From Alphaproteobacteria bacterium (GTDB lineage: Bacteria > Pseudomonadota > Alphaproteobacteria > Rhodospirillales > Rhodospirillaceae), in assembly GCA_030604885.1 (NCBI GenBank), contig JAUVUZ010000011.1, positions 36,502 through 100,501 of the forward strand: a DNA stretch of 64,000 bases, given 5' to 3'. Positions 40,474 to 48,711 of this stretch are shown here, in pieces; positions within the stretch are counted from its first letter, which is position 1; each line of letters starts with the position of its first letter. The notes under the pieces were generated by a model. It was not told the DNA's origin. It made no database searches and was given only the letters and a program-made list of their open reading frames with translations. The translations under genes were made by a program, and so were the position numbers.

Positions 40474-41480
40474 CGGGCGCAGTCCACCCACATCGGGCCG
40501 AAGGCGGTGTCGACGGCACGGCTGTCCACGCGACGGAACCCCGCGCTCCGCGCCGCCTCGGCGATGCGCCCCCGGTCGAACGAGACGTCCTGCCCCCGCA
40601 GCGCGGGCATCAGGCGGCCGATCACGTGGGTTTCGGGCGCGGTGCGTTCGCCGGTCAGCCCCTCGTGGAAGCTCACGAACACGCCCCCCGGCGCCAGCGC
40701 GCGGCGCACCCGCCGCAGCACTTCGGCGAGGTCGTCGGCGTAGTAGAGGGTCATCGACGCCCAGATCACGTCGTGGCCCTCGCCGAAATCGTCGGCGTTG
40801 TAGTTTCCCGGCCGCACCGCCACCGCATCCGCCCGACCCGCCGCCGCGAGATCGGCGGCGATGCGCGCGGCGCCGCCCGGCAGATCGAACAGCGTCACGT
40901 CGATTTCCGGCCGACGCGCCTTGACCGCTAGGCACAGGGTTTCCGATCCCGCGCCGATGTCGAGGAAGCGCCGCGCCCCGGGCCATTCGGGCAGGGAGTC
41001 CAGCACCTCCAGCATCGCCCCGCAGCCGAGGCCGCGGTGGAACGACCGCAGGCTCGCCACCGCCCGGCGCCAGAACTCCGGGTCGGCGAGGTCGAGATCC
41101 GCCCGCGCCGCCGCCTCGCCCCGCAGGAGGTCGGGCAAGCGCTCCAGCCCGGCGTGGCGCAAGCCGCCGAGCTGCAACAGCGAGCGCGCCAGCGAGGTGG
41201 GCGAGGCGGCGGAGAGAAACGCCGCCGCCTCCGCCGTGGCGCGATAGAGGCCGCCGGTTTTCTCCATCAGCCCCATCGCCGCCAGCGCATCGAGGAACAG
41301 CGCCGTGCGCCCGGCGTCGAGGCCGAGCCGTGCCGCCGCTTCGGCTGCCGGGAAGCCCTCCGCCGGAAGATCGAACACCCCGAGCACGATGGCGGTGCGC
41401 ACCACCTGCCAGCGGATCGGCGCCTGCACCAGGTCGAACAGCGCCGCGCCGAGGCGCCCCGGTTCCGCCGCGCTCACCAT
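40470..41480 (-). CDS. SAM-dependent O-methyltransferase-like protein
   Basis: A 336-residue class I methyltransferase of the small-molecule O-methyltransferase type (plant caffeate / hydroxyneurosporene methyltransferase fold). N-terminal winged-helix dimerisation part ([40 protein letters not shown]), then SAM-binding [20 protein letters not shown], acidic residue in [10 protein letters not shown], and [20 protein letters not shown]. The ATG overlaps the end of the TonB receptor gene by seven bases, so both are translated together. The substrate is unknown; the context suggests a siderophore, metallophore or other small aromatic compound. Its stop also overlaps the convergent chemoreceptor end by four bases. 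Confidence 0.85.
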   Translation of the reverse strand: MVSAAEPGRLGAALFDLVQAPIRWQVVRTAIVLGVFDLPAEGFPAAEAAARLGLDAGRTALFLDALAAMGLMEKTGGLYRATAEAAAFLSAASPTSLARSLLQLGGLRHAGLERLPDLLRGEAAARADLDLADPEFWRRAVASLRSFHRGLGCGAMLEVLDSLPEWPGARRFLDIGAGSETLCLAVKARRPEIDVTLFDLPGGAARIAADLAAAGRADAVAVRPGNYNADDFGEGHDVIWASMTLYYADDLAEVLRRVRRALAPGGVFVSFHEGLTGERTAPETHVIGRLMPALRGQDVSFDRGRIAEAARSAGFRRVDSRAVDTAFGPMWVDCAR

Positions 41481-43510
41481 TTGGCACTCACGCGCAGGCC
41501 CACCTCGCGGCCCGCGCCGTCTTCGACGATCTGGCCGAGGGGCGCCACCAGACCGCGGGTGTAGGTGGCTTCGTCGAACAGGTTGGTCGCCCACAGCGAC
41601 ACCCGCACGCCGCCGAAATCGTAGCCCGCCTCGGCATCGACGGTGGCGAACGCCGCCTGCCGCACCAGATTGGCGCTGTCGAAAGAGTAGGGCCCCGAGC
41701 CGCGCACCCGCGCCCCGGCGAAGACGCCCTCGCCCCGGCCGTAATCGAGGCCCGCCGCCCAGGTGTAGTTGGCGGCCATCGGCAGGCGGTTGCCGGAATA
41801 GTCGGCGGTGGCGGTGCGATAGTCGGTGGCCTCGCCGTGTTGAAGGCCGAGATTGCCGGAAACCCTGAGCTTCGGGGCGATCTCCGCGTCCGCTTCGAAC
41901 TCCAGGCCGTAGACCTCCGCCTCGCCCGCGTTGGTGTAGCTGGTGGCGCCGCCGACGGCGATCTCCACCACCTGCTTGTCGCGGGTGACGGTGCGGAAGG
42001 CGGCGACGCCCGCGCCGTAGCGGCCGTCGGCGGAGCGGCTTTTCAGCCCCACCTCGGTGGTCCAGCTGTATTCGGGGTCGTAGGCGAACGACGCGCCGCT
42101 GAACGCCATCGCATAGTTGTAGCCGCCCGGCATGTAGCCCCGTGCCTGGGAGGCGTAGAGCATCGTCTCCGGCGTCAGGTCGAAGGCGGCGGTGACGCGC
42201 GGCAGGAACGCGGTGACGTCCTGGTCGACGCCGTAGGCGGTGTCGAGCGCGGCGCTGGCATACCGCTGGTCGCCCGATTGCGCGACGTGTTCGACCCGCC
42301 CGCCGACGCCGAGGCGCAAACGCTCCAGCACCGCGTATTCCACCTGGCCGAACCCGGCGACCCCGGTCTGGTCGAGCTCGGTGCGGCGGGTGACGCGCGG
42401 CGTGCCGATGGCGTAGTCGATATCGGTCCACTGGCGATAGACATGGACTCCGCCCAGCCACTTCAACCGTGCGCCCGGATCCGCCGAGGCGAGGCGCAAC
42501 TCCTGCGAAAGGGCGTCGTCGGTGTGGGCGTAGAGGGCGGGCAGCGTCGGCAGCGCGGCGGTGTCCACATCCATCTGGAAATCGCGGTCGTAGTGGGTCC
42601 AGCCGGTGATCGCGGTGAGTTCGACGTCGTCGATCCGCCGGTTGATCTGCAACGCCTGCACCGCGCTGGTGCTGTCGTCCCAGGCATCGGTGTCGTAATT
42701 GGTTTCGAAGCGCGGCGTCGCCTGCGCACCGGTGAGGTAGCGCATCCGCATCTTGCCCATGTCGTTGCGCGCCACCGTGCTCTTGAACGAGACGTCGGTG
42801 TCGTCGCCGACGATCAGGCTCGCCGCGCCGGAAACGCCGAGGCGGCTGGTGTCGCCGCCGTCGTCGCGGCCGTCCAGGCGATTGCGGAACGGTCCCTCGG
42901 CGCCGTCGGCGCGCACCGTCAGGCCGAGGGCGAGGCGATCGGGGATCGCCGCGCCGGACACCCAGCCTTCCAGCGAGCCGAGCGGCGCGTTGCCACCCGC
43001 CCCCTTGGCCAGACCGGCGACGAGATCGAGGCTGGCGGCGGGCGTCCACGACGGCGCGCGGGTTTCCACCTTGATCGCCCCCGCCTCGGTATTGCGACCG
43101 TAGAGCGTCCCCTGCGGCCCCTTGAGGATTTCCATGCTTTGGAGGCCGAACAGACCGGGCGCCTGGGTCGCCCCGAACGGCAGGGCGACGCCGTCGACGA
43201 AATAGCCGACCGGGTCCTGAAGGCCGGTGTTGGCCACCGACATGCCGCGCATCACCACCCGGGTCTGCGCCGAGGATTGCTCGATCGCCACGTTCGGGGT
43301 GGCCGCCGCCACGGTCCCGAAATCGTCGCCCCCCGGACCGCCGAGGCGGGTCGCGTCGACGACCGCCACGCCGCCCGGCACCTTCTCGGGACTCTCCTTC
43401 CACTGCCGCGCCGTCACCTCCAGCGTCGGCAGGGCCTCTTCGGCCGCCGCGGGCGCGGCCATCGCCAATCCCGCCGCGGCGGGCAGGATCGCATAGCGGA
43501 TCGCTTTCAT
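41474..43510 (-). CDS. TonB-dependent outer-membrane receptor (siderophore type)
   Basis: A 678-residue outer-membrane receptor. Signal peptide (about 1-23, ending AAPAAAEEA), TonB-box-like LPTLEVTA, plug domain (about 40-150; NVAIEQSSAQTRVVMRGMS, VGYFVDGVALPFG, MEILKGPQGTLYGRNTEAGA), and a beta barrel closing in a C-terminal aromatic residue pattern ([12 protein letters not shown], ending Trp). The layout and the ARGYMPGGYNYAM segment recall FyuA/yersiniabactin-type receptors. It imports a ferric or other metal chelate powered by TonB. It is preceded by an MFS transporter and an AraC regulator on the same strand and followed by the coupled methyltransferase. GGGGGAAG precedes the ATG. Confidence 0.9.
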   Translation of the reverse strand: MKAIRYAILPAAAGLAMAAPAAAEEALPTLEVTARQWKESPEKVPGGVAVVDATRLGGPGGDDFGTVAAATPNVAIEQSSAQTRVVMRGMSVANTGLQDPVGYFVDGVALPFGATQAPGLFGLQSMEILKGPQGTLYGRNTEAGAIKVETRAPSWTPAASLDLVAGLAKGAGGNAPLGSLEGWVSGAAIPDRLALGLTVRADGAEGPFRNRLDGRDDGGDTSRLGVSGAASLIVGDDTDVSFKSTVARNDMGKMRMRYLTGAQATPRFETNYDTDAWDDSTSAVQALQINRRIDDVELTAITGWTHYDRDFQMDVDTAALPTLPALYAHTDDALSQELRLASADPGARLKWLGGVHVYRQWTDIDYAIGTPRVTRRTELDQTGVAGFGQVEYAVLERLRLGVGGRVEHVAQSGDQRYASAALDTAYGVDQDVTAFLPRVTAAFDLTPETMLYASQARGYMPGGYNYAMAFSGASFAYDPEYSWTTEVGLKSRSADGRYGAGVAAFRTVTRDKQVVEIAVGGATSYTNAGEAEVYGLEFEADAEIAPKLRVSGNLGLQHGEATDYRTATADYSGNRLPMAANYTWAAGLDYGRGEGVFAGARVRGSGPYSFDSANLVRQAAFATVDAEAGYDFGGVRVSLWATNLFDEATYTRGLVAPLGQIVEDGAGREVGLRVSAKW

Positions 43511-43592
43511 CGCTTCCCCCTTCACATCGACATGCCGCCCGACCCTAATCCGGCGCGGCGGGGCGCGCGGCCGTTCGGCGAACGCGCGGCGA

Positions 43593-44783
43593 TCAATCGG
43601 CGAAAGGCGCCGGTGCGCGCCACGCCAGCAGCGCGACGCAGGCGAGCGCGGCGGCGGCGGCGAGATAGGGCGCCTGCGGCGAGACCCGGTGCAGCGCCGC
43701 CCCGGCGATCGGCCCGAGCGCCATGCCGAGGCCCTGGGCGAGGGCGTTGACTCCGGCGGCGGCGGCCTGGGCACCGCCCGCGCGCAGGCTGATCTGCGCG
43801 AGGTTGCCCGGCAGCAGCAGGCCGAGGCCCAGCCCCACCCCCGCCATCGCCGCCAGCAGCACCGGCAGCGCGGGCGCCGCCGCCGCCACGACGAGACCCG
43901 CCGCCGCCACCGCCGCGCCCGACCGGCTCAGGCGGAGCGGCGTCCAGGCGAGGCGGCGCGCCAGCAGCATCTGCCCGGCGACCATCGCCGCCATCGCCGT
44001 CATCATCATGCCGCCGCCGGTGCGCATCGCCGCGTCGGCGGAAAGGCCGAAGCCGTCCTGGAGGCGCAGCATCGTCACCTGCTGCAACGCCGCGTAGGCG
44101 GCGAGGGCCAGCAGCGTCACCGCCAGAAACCGCGCGAGGCCGCGCACGAGCCGCGGGCGGGGCGGCGCGGCCCCCTCCCCGCCCCGGGTTTCCGGCAACC
44201 GCAGCGCCACGCCCAGCGCCGCCGCCGCCACCGCCGCCGCCAGCAGCGCGAGGGCGAGGGCGGGCAGCGGCGCCGCCATCCGCCAGGCGAGCGCGCCGCC
44301 CGCGATCGAGCCGATGCCGAACGCCGCCCCCATCAGGCCCATGCCCCCGGCGCGGCGGTCCCGGGCGGTGATGTCGGCGAACACCGCCTGGGCGGCGGGC
44401 ATCAGTCCGGCCCCCAGGACCGCCTGCGCGAGGCGGGCGGCGAACAGCGCCGCGAACGTCGCCTGGGCGCCGATCCCGCCCGACAGCCGCCAGCGCACCA
44501 GCGCCGCCGCGACCGCCAGGAACGCGCCGCCCGCCGCCAAGCCGACGAGGAGCACGCGGCAGCGACCGCCGCGATCCCCGGCGACGCCCCAGAGCGGCGC
44601 GGCAAGGGTCGCGGCAAGCGCCGACAGCCCGACCAGCAGCCCCGCCTGAAGATCGGAGAACCCCAGCCGTCGCGCCAATCCGGGCAGCACCACGAGGACG
44701 AACGAGTGCCCGGCGGCGTTGGCGACCAGGGCGGAGAACAGCAGCGCCGCGATCTGGCGGGGCTGGGCGACGGACAGGGACAT
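43593..44783 (-). CDS. MFS transporter
   Basis: A 396-residue major facilitator superfamily protein with about twelve hydrophobic helices. The loop 2-3 motif is PLWGVAGDRGGRCRVLL (G-x3-D-R-x-G-R), and an antiporter-type helix 5 motif is seen in MGLMGAAFGIGSIAGGALAW. It resembles drug or siderophore exporters of 12 helices. Its place between an AraC regulator and a TonB receptor suggests that it exports or re-imports the same compound. The codon use is extremely GC-rich like its neighbours. Ribosome site is weak. Confidence 0.85.
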   Translation of the reverse strand: MSLSVAQPRQIAALLFSALVANAAGHSFVLVVLPGLARRLGFSDLQAGLLVGLSALAATLAAPLWGVAGDRGGRCRVLLVGLAAGGAFLAVAAALVRWRLSGGIGAQATFAALFAARLAQAVLGAGLMPAAQAVFADITARDRRAGGMGLMGAAFGIGSIAGGALAWRMAAPLPALALALLAAAVAAAALGVALRLPETRGGEGAAPPRPRLVRGLARFLAVTLLALAAYAALQQVTMLRLQDGFGLSADAAMRTGGGMMMTAMAAMVAGQMLLARRLAWTPLRLSRSGAAVAAAGLVVAAAAPALPVLLAAMAGVGLGLGLLLPGNLAQISLRAGGAQAAAAGVNALAQGLGMALGPIAGAALHRVSPQAPYLAAAAALACVALLAWRAPAPFAD

Positions 44784-44845
44784 GGCGGCGATCCGAACTC
44801 GGCTGGAAAAGACGCGAGCCTAGCGGTGGCGGGGCGCGGCCGCCG

Positions 44846-45832
44846 TCATCCGGCGAACGCGTCGTCGGCAGACGCCGAACCCCTGCCGCGCCGGTATTGG
44901 TGCGGCGAGCAGCGGAATCGCTCGCGGAAGGCGGCGGCGAAATGGCTGGAACTGCTGAAGCCGCAGCGGAACGCCACTTCGGTGACGCTCTGCTCCGGGT
45001 CATCGAGACAGCGGCGCGCGCGGTCGAGGCGGTAGCCGCGCAGCCACTCGAACACCGTCACGCCATACGCCTTGCGGAAACACCGATTGAGGCGGACGTG
45101 ACTCATCTCCGCCGCCGCCGCCAGGGTATCGAGGGAGGGCGGCGCGCTGAGATCGGCGGTCAGCATCTCGACCACCCGCGCGAGGCGGCGCGCATCCTCG
45201 CCCGAGACTCCCGAGACCGCCTCGGGTGGCGGCCCCAGCCAGCGCGCCAGCAGCGCCAGGGACTGCCCTTCCGCCAGCAGGCGATCCAGGGGCGAGTCCA
45301 GCGGATTGTCGAGGACCCCGCCCAGGCACGCGCGGGCGCAGACGTTGCGGCCGAGGCGCATCGCGGCGGCGCCCCGGTGCTCGCCCAGCACTTCGGCCAG
45401 CCGCGCCGCGTCGAACTTGATCACCGTCATGCCCGCCGTCACGCCGGGCGGCGTGCGCCGCCGCAGTTCCCCGGCGCGCATCAGCCACACGTCGCCGGGC
45501 AGAACCGTGGCGCCGGAGCCGTCCATGTCGAAGCGCGAGCACCCGCTCTCGCCGAACACCAGCATCGCCGTGGCTCCGGCATGGGCGATCGTCGCATCGT
45601 AGGCGCGCGCGAACCGGCAGGCGGAGCGGGTGACGGTGATGTCGGCGGAAATTCGCGCGCAGCGAAAGCGAGCCTGCCCCGGCGCATCGGCCATGGCGCT
45701 GTCGCGCCAGCCGCGCTCGGGCAGGTAGGACGCCAGATCCGCCGCGCCGATGCGCCGCGTGTCCGCCCCGTCCGCCCGCGCATGCCCCCACGTTCCGTCC
45801 ACGCTTCCTCCGCCGTCCGGGATCGATCCCAT
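44846..45832 (-). CDS. AraC-family regulator, PchR/YbtA-like
   Basis: A 328-residue transcription regulator. The C-terminal 100 residues are two helix-turn-helix units (PPSLDTLAAAAEMSHVRLNR and SVTEVAFRCGFSSSSHFAAA, then FRERFRCSPHQYRR). The N-terminal 200 residues match the style of siderophore-responsive PchR-like regulators (CSRFDMDGSG...LPGDVWLMRAGEL). Such regulators activate receptor and transport genes when the ferric siderophore is present in the cell. It is the first gene of the strand-minus block AraC-MFS-TonB-methyltransferase (gap of 62 bases to the MFS gene). A perfect 7-1-7 palindrome lies 39 bases upstream. Confidence 0.88.
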   Translation of the reverse strand: MGSIPDGGGSVDGTWGHARADGADTRRIGAADLASYLPERGWRDSAMADAPGQARFRCARISADITVTRSACRFARAYDATIAHAGATAMLVFGESGCSRFDMDGSGATVLPGDVWLMRAGELRRRTPPGVTAGMTVIKFDAARLAEVLGEHRGAAAMRLGRNVCARACLGGVLDNPLDSPLDRLLAEGQSLALLARWLGPPPEAVSGVSGEDARRLARVVEMLTADLSAPPSLDTLAAAAEMSHVRLNRCFRKAYGVTVFEWLRGYRLDRARRCLDDPEQSVTEVAFRCGFSSSSHFAAAFRERFRCSPHQYRRGRGSASADDAFAG

Positions 45833-45870
45833 ACTCCTCTATGCGGCGGGGCGGCGCGCGTCAACGCAAT

Positions 45871-45885
45871 TGTTATATTATAACA
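45871..45885. promoter_or_regulatory. 7-1-7 palindrome upstream of the AraC regulator gene
   Basis: TGTTATA-t-TATAACA, in an AT-rich island within GC-rich DNA. The minus strand contains TATAAT within it, a candidate -10 box for the AraC gene. The geometry resembles 7-1-7 Fur-type boxes, although the letters are not the consensus. A regulator bound here could block or control the metallophore operon. Confidence 0.5.
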
Positions 45886-45899
45886 GATTCATCCGACGC

Positions 45900-46781
45900 T
45901 CACAGCAGCGCGCGCCAGAAGGCTTCGGCGGCGGCGCTCAGGCGGTGGCGGGGGCGGTAGACGCGGATTTCCACGGGAATGTCCCACTCGCCGCCGCCCG
46001 CGCGCACCAGGCGCCCGGCGGCGAGATCCGCCTGGATCAGGGTGAGCGGCAGCCATGCCAGCCCCCGTCCGGTGAGCGCCATCGCCCTCAGCGCGGTGGC
46101 GAGGTGGGCGGTGAACACCGGCTCCAGCCACACCGGCGGATCCTTTTTCGCGCGCGCCGCGGTGACGATCCGGCCGAGGCCGGATTCGGCGCTGTAGGCG
46201 AGATACGGCAGCCGCGCCCCCTCGGCGCCCGGCAGCTCGCCCGCCCCTTCGGCGCCCTTCACCGGGATCAGCACGTCGTCCCCCAACGGCAGCGACACGA
46301 ACCCCCGCGGGTCGAGGCGCGGCACCGAGGCGCCGTGCTGGTGGCAGATCATGAACTGGGCCTGGCCGTCGTGCATCAGGCCTTCGCACAGCTCCATGCT
46401 CTCGGAAATCAGGCGGATCGAGCCGAGCGGGCTGCGGCGCTCGACGCCGCGCAGCCAGTCGGGGAAGAAGGTGAGCGACAGCGCGTGGGTGCAGGCGAAG
46501 CGCAGGGTGGAGGACACCGTGCCCTCGACCTCGCGCACCTCCTCGCGCACCTGGATCAGGCGGCGCAGGGTTTCCTCGGCCACCGGGCGGAAGCGCTCGC
46601 CCGCCAGGGTCATGCGCACCTGGCGGGTGTCGCGGTCGAACAGGGTCGCGCCGGTCCAGGCCTCGAGGCTGCGGATGCGGCGGCTGAACGCGGGCTGGGT
46701 GAGGTTGCGGCGCTCGGCGGCGCGGGAAAAGCTGCCGCTTTCGGCGAGCGCCAGGAAATCCTCCAGCCACGACAGTTCCAT
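45900..46781 (-). CDS. LysR-family transcription regulator
   Basis: A 293-residue LysR regulator: N-terminal helix-turn-helix (WLEDFLALAESGSFSRAAER, RNLTQPAFSRRIRSLEAW) and a C-terminal periplasmic-binding-protein-like effector domain. The chosen ATG (46781) has a GGGAGAGGGG ribosome site and begins the standard MELSWLEDFLAL. It is transcribed away from the D-tartrate dehydratase gene with 146 bases between them, the classic arrangement of a LysR regulator and its target, so tartrate or a related acid may be its effector. This is inference from position. Confidence 0.9.
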   Translation of the reverse strand: MELSWLEDFLALAESGSFSRAAERRNLTQPAFSRRIRSLEAWTGATLFDRDTRQVRMTLAGERFRPVAEETLRRLIQVREEVREVEGTVSSTLRFACTHALSLTFFPDWLRGVERRSPLGSIRLISESMELCEGLMHDGQAQFMICHQHGASVPRLDPRGFVSLPLGDDVLIPVKGAEGAGELPGAEGARLPYLAYSAESGLGRIVTAARAKKDPPVWLEPVFTAHLATALRAMALTGRGLAWLPLTLIQADLAAGRLVRAGGGEWDIPVEIRVYRPRHRLSAAAEAFWRALL

Positions 46782-46927
46782 CCGCCCCTCTCCCGATGCG
46801 CCGACGGCATGACGCGATACGCCCTCGAACATTGCCGCCCCTTCCCCCTCTTACCATACTTCTCGAAAAGCCGGAGCCTGCGCTGCGCGATCCGGCCGAC
46901 AATCCTTCCAGATGGGAAACCGGAGCC

Positions 46928-48094
46928 ATGCGCATACTCGAGGTTCGCGAGAAGACCTTCTCCATCGCGTCGCCGATCGCCAACGCCTTCATCGACTTCT
47001 CGAAGATGACCTGCTCGGTGGTGGCGGTGATCACCGACGTGATCCGCGACGGCAAGCCGGTGGTGGGCTTCGGCTTCAACTCCAACGGCCGCTACGGCGT
47101 CGGCGGCCTGCTGCGCGAGCGCTTCCTGCCGCGCCTCAACGAGGCGGACCCGGACAGCCTGCTGACCGAGGACGGCGCCAACCTCGACCCCTTCCGCATC
47201 TGGGCGACGATGATGCGCAACGAGAAGCCCGGCGGCCACGGCGAGCGTTCGGTGGCGGTGGGCGCCACCGACATGGCGGTGTGGGACGCGGTGGCGAAGA
47301 TCGAGGGCAAGCCGCTCTACCGCGTGCTCGCCGACCGCTACTCCGACGGCGTCGCCGACGACAAGGTGTGGGTCTACGCCGCCGGCGGCTACTACTATCC
47401 GGGCAAGGACACCAAGGGCCTGCAGGACGAACTCCGCAGCTACCGCGAGCGCGGCTACAAGGTGTGCAAGATGAAGATCGGCGGCGCGTCGCTCGACGAC
47501 GACATCCGCCGCATCGAGGCGGCGCTCGAGGTCGTCGGCGAGGGCAAATACCTGGCGGTGGACGTCAACGGCCGCTTCGACCTCGACACCGCCCTCGCCT
47601 ACGCCGAGGCGATCGCACCCTACGGCCTGTTCTGGTACGAGGAGGTGGGCGACCCCCTCGACTACGCCCTCAACGCCGAGATCGCCAAGCACTATCCGCT
47701 GCCGATGGCGACCGGCGAGAACCTGTTCTCCCACCAGGACGCGCGCAACCTGCTGCGCCACGGCGGCATGCGCAAGGACATCGACTTCCTCCAGTTCGAC
47801 TGCGCCCTCTCCTACGGGCTGGTGGAATACCTGCGCACCCTCGAGGCGGTGAAGGCGGAGGGCTGGTCCACCCGCCGGATCGTGCCCCACGGCGGCCACC
47901 AGATGTCGCTCGCCATCGCCGCGGGCCTGCACCTCGGCGGCAACGAGTCCTATCCCGACGTGTTCAAGCCGTTCTGCGGCTTCGCCGACGGCTTCGCGGT
48001 GGAGGACGGCTACGTGCGCCTGCCCGACGCGCCGGGCATCGGCTTCGAACTCAAGAGCGAGCTGTTCGCGACGATGAAGACCATCCTCGACTGA
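46928..48094 (+). CDS. tarD: D-tartrate dehydratase (enolase superfamily)
   Basis: A 388-residue enolase-superfamily enzyme that dehydrates D-tartrate to oxaloacetate. Catalytic and metal residues fall one position from those reported for the Bradyrhizobium japonicum enzyme: Lys183 (KMKIGG), metal ligands Asp212 (VDVNGRF), Glu238 (WYEEVGDP) and Glu264 (TGEN), and His321 (VPHGGHQMS). Long diagnostic stretches such as NEKPGGHGERSVAVG and GENLFSHQDARNLLR agree as well. GGAG precedes the ATG. A divergent LysR gene is the probable regulator. Confidence 0.93.
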   Translation: MRILEVREKTFSIASPIANAFIDFSKMTCSVVAVITDVIRDGKPVVGFGFNSNGRYGVGGLLRERFLPRLNEADPDSLLTEDGANLDPFRIWATMMRNEKPGGHGERSVAVGATDMAVWDAVAKIEGKPLYRVLADRYSDGVADDKVWVYAAGGYYYPGKDTKGLQDELRSYRERGYKVCKMKIGGASLDDDIRRIEAALEVVGEGKYLAVDVNGRFDLDTALAYAEAIAPYGLFWYEEVGDPLDYALNAEIAKHYPLPMATGENLFSHQDARNLLRHGGMRKDIDFLQFDCALSYGLVEYLRTLEAVKAEGWSTRRIVPHGGHQMSLAIAAGLHLGGNESYPDVFKPFCGFADGFAVEDGYVRLPDAPGIGFELKSELFATMKTILD

Positions 48095-48153
48095 CAAATC
48101 CGGCGCGATCCTGTAGCCTGCCCGGGCATTCGTTCACAGGATCGCGCCCCATC

Positions 48154-48711
48154 ATGCCCTCCGTTCTGCTCTGCTACGCCAGCCACGACGGCCAGACCCG
48201 CCGCATCGCCGAACGCATGGCGGCGCGCGTCGCCGCGCATGGCGGCCGCGTCGAACTCACAGACCTTTCCGAGCGCCAGCCCACTGCGGCGGAGGTGGAG
48301 GCCGCCGACGCGGTGGCGGTGGTCGCCGCGGTGCGCTACGGCCATCATCTGCCCCCGGCGCGGCGCTTCCTCGCCGCCCACGGCGCCCGCCTCGCCGCCA
48401 AGCCGGTGGCGGCGATCTCCGTCAACCTCACCGCCCGCAAGCCGGAAAAGCGCAGCGTGACCGGCAGCGTCTATCTGCGCAAATGGCTGAAGCAAACCGG
48501 CCTGCGGCCGCAGGTGGCCGAGGCGGTGGCGGGCAAGCTCGACTACCCCCGCTATGCCTGGTTCGACCGCCTGATGATCCGCCTGATCATGAAAATCACC
48601 GGCGGCCCCACCGACCCCGGCGTCACCATCGAATTCACCGATTGGGACGCGGTGGACCGCCTGGGCGACGCCATCGCCCGGCTGGCGGATCAGCCTTCCG
48701 GCGCGTCGTAG
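48154..48711 (+). CDS. hemG: Flavodoxin-like protoporphyrinogen oxidase HemG
   Basis: A 185-residue flavodoxin-fold protein. The N-terminal FMN loop is LLCYASHDGQTRRIAERMA, close to the E. coli HemG pattern (xxSTRDGQT), followed by VVAAVRYGHHLP, ISVNLTARKPEKR and the long HemG-specific insertion (YLRKWLKQTGLRPQ, then DYPRYAWFDRLMIRLIMKI). HemG oxidises protoporphyrinogen IX to protoporphyrin IX and passes electrons to a quinone at the inner membrane. Most alphaproteobacteria use HemJ for this step, so its presence is notable. Its 3' end overlaps the convergent DUF2336 gene by 22 bases. Confidence 0.88.
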   Translation: MPSVLLCYASHDGQTRRIAERMAARVAAHGGRVELTDLSERQPTAAEVEAADAVAVVAAVRYGHHLPPARRFLAAHGARLAAKPVAAISVNLTARKPEKRSVTGSVYLRKWLKQTGLRPQVAEAVAGKLDYPRYAWFDRLMIRLIMKITGGPTDPGVTIEFTDWDAVDRLGDAIARLADQPSGAS

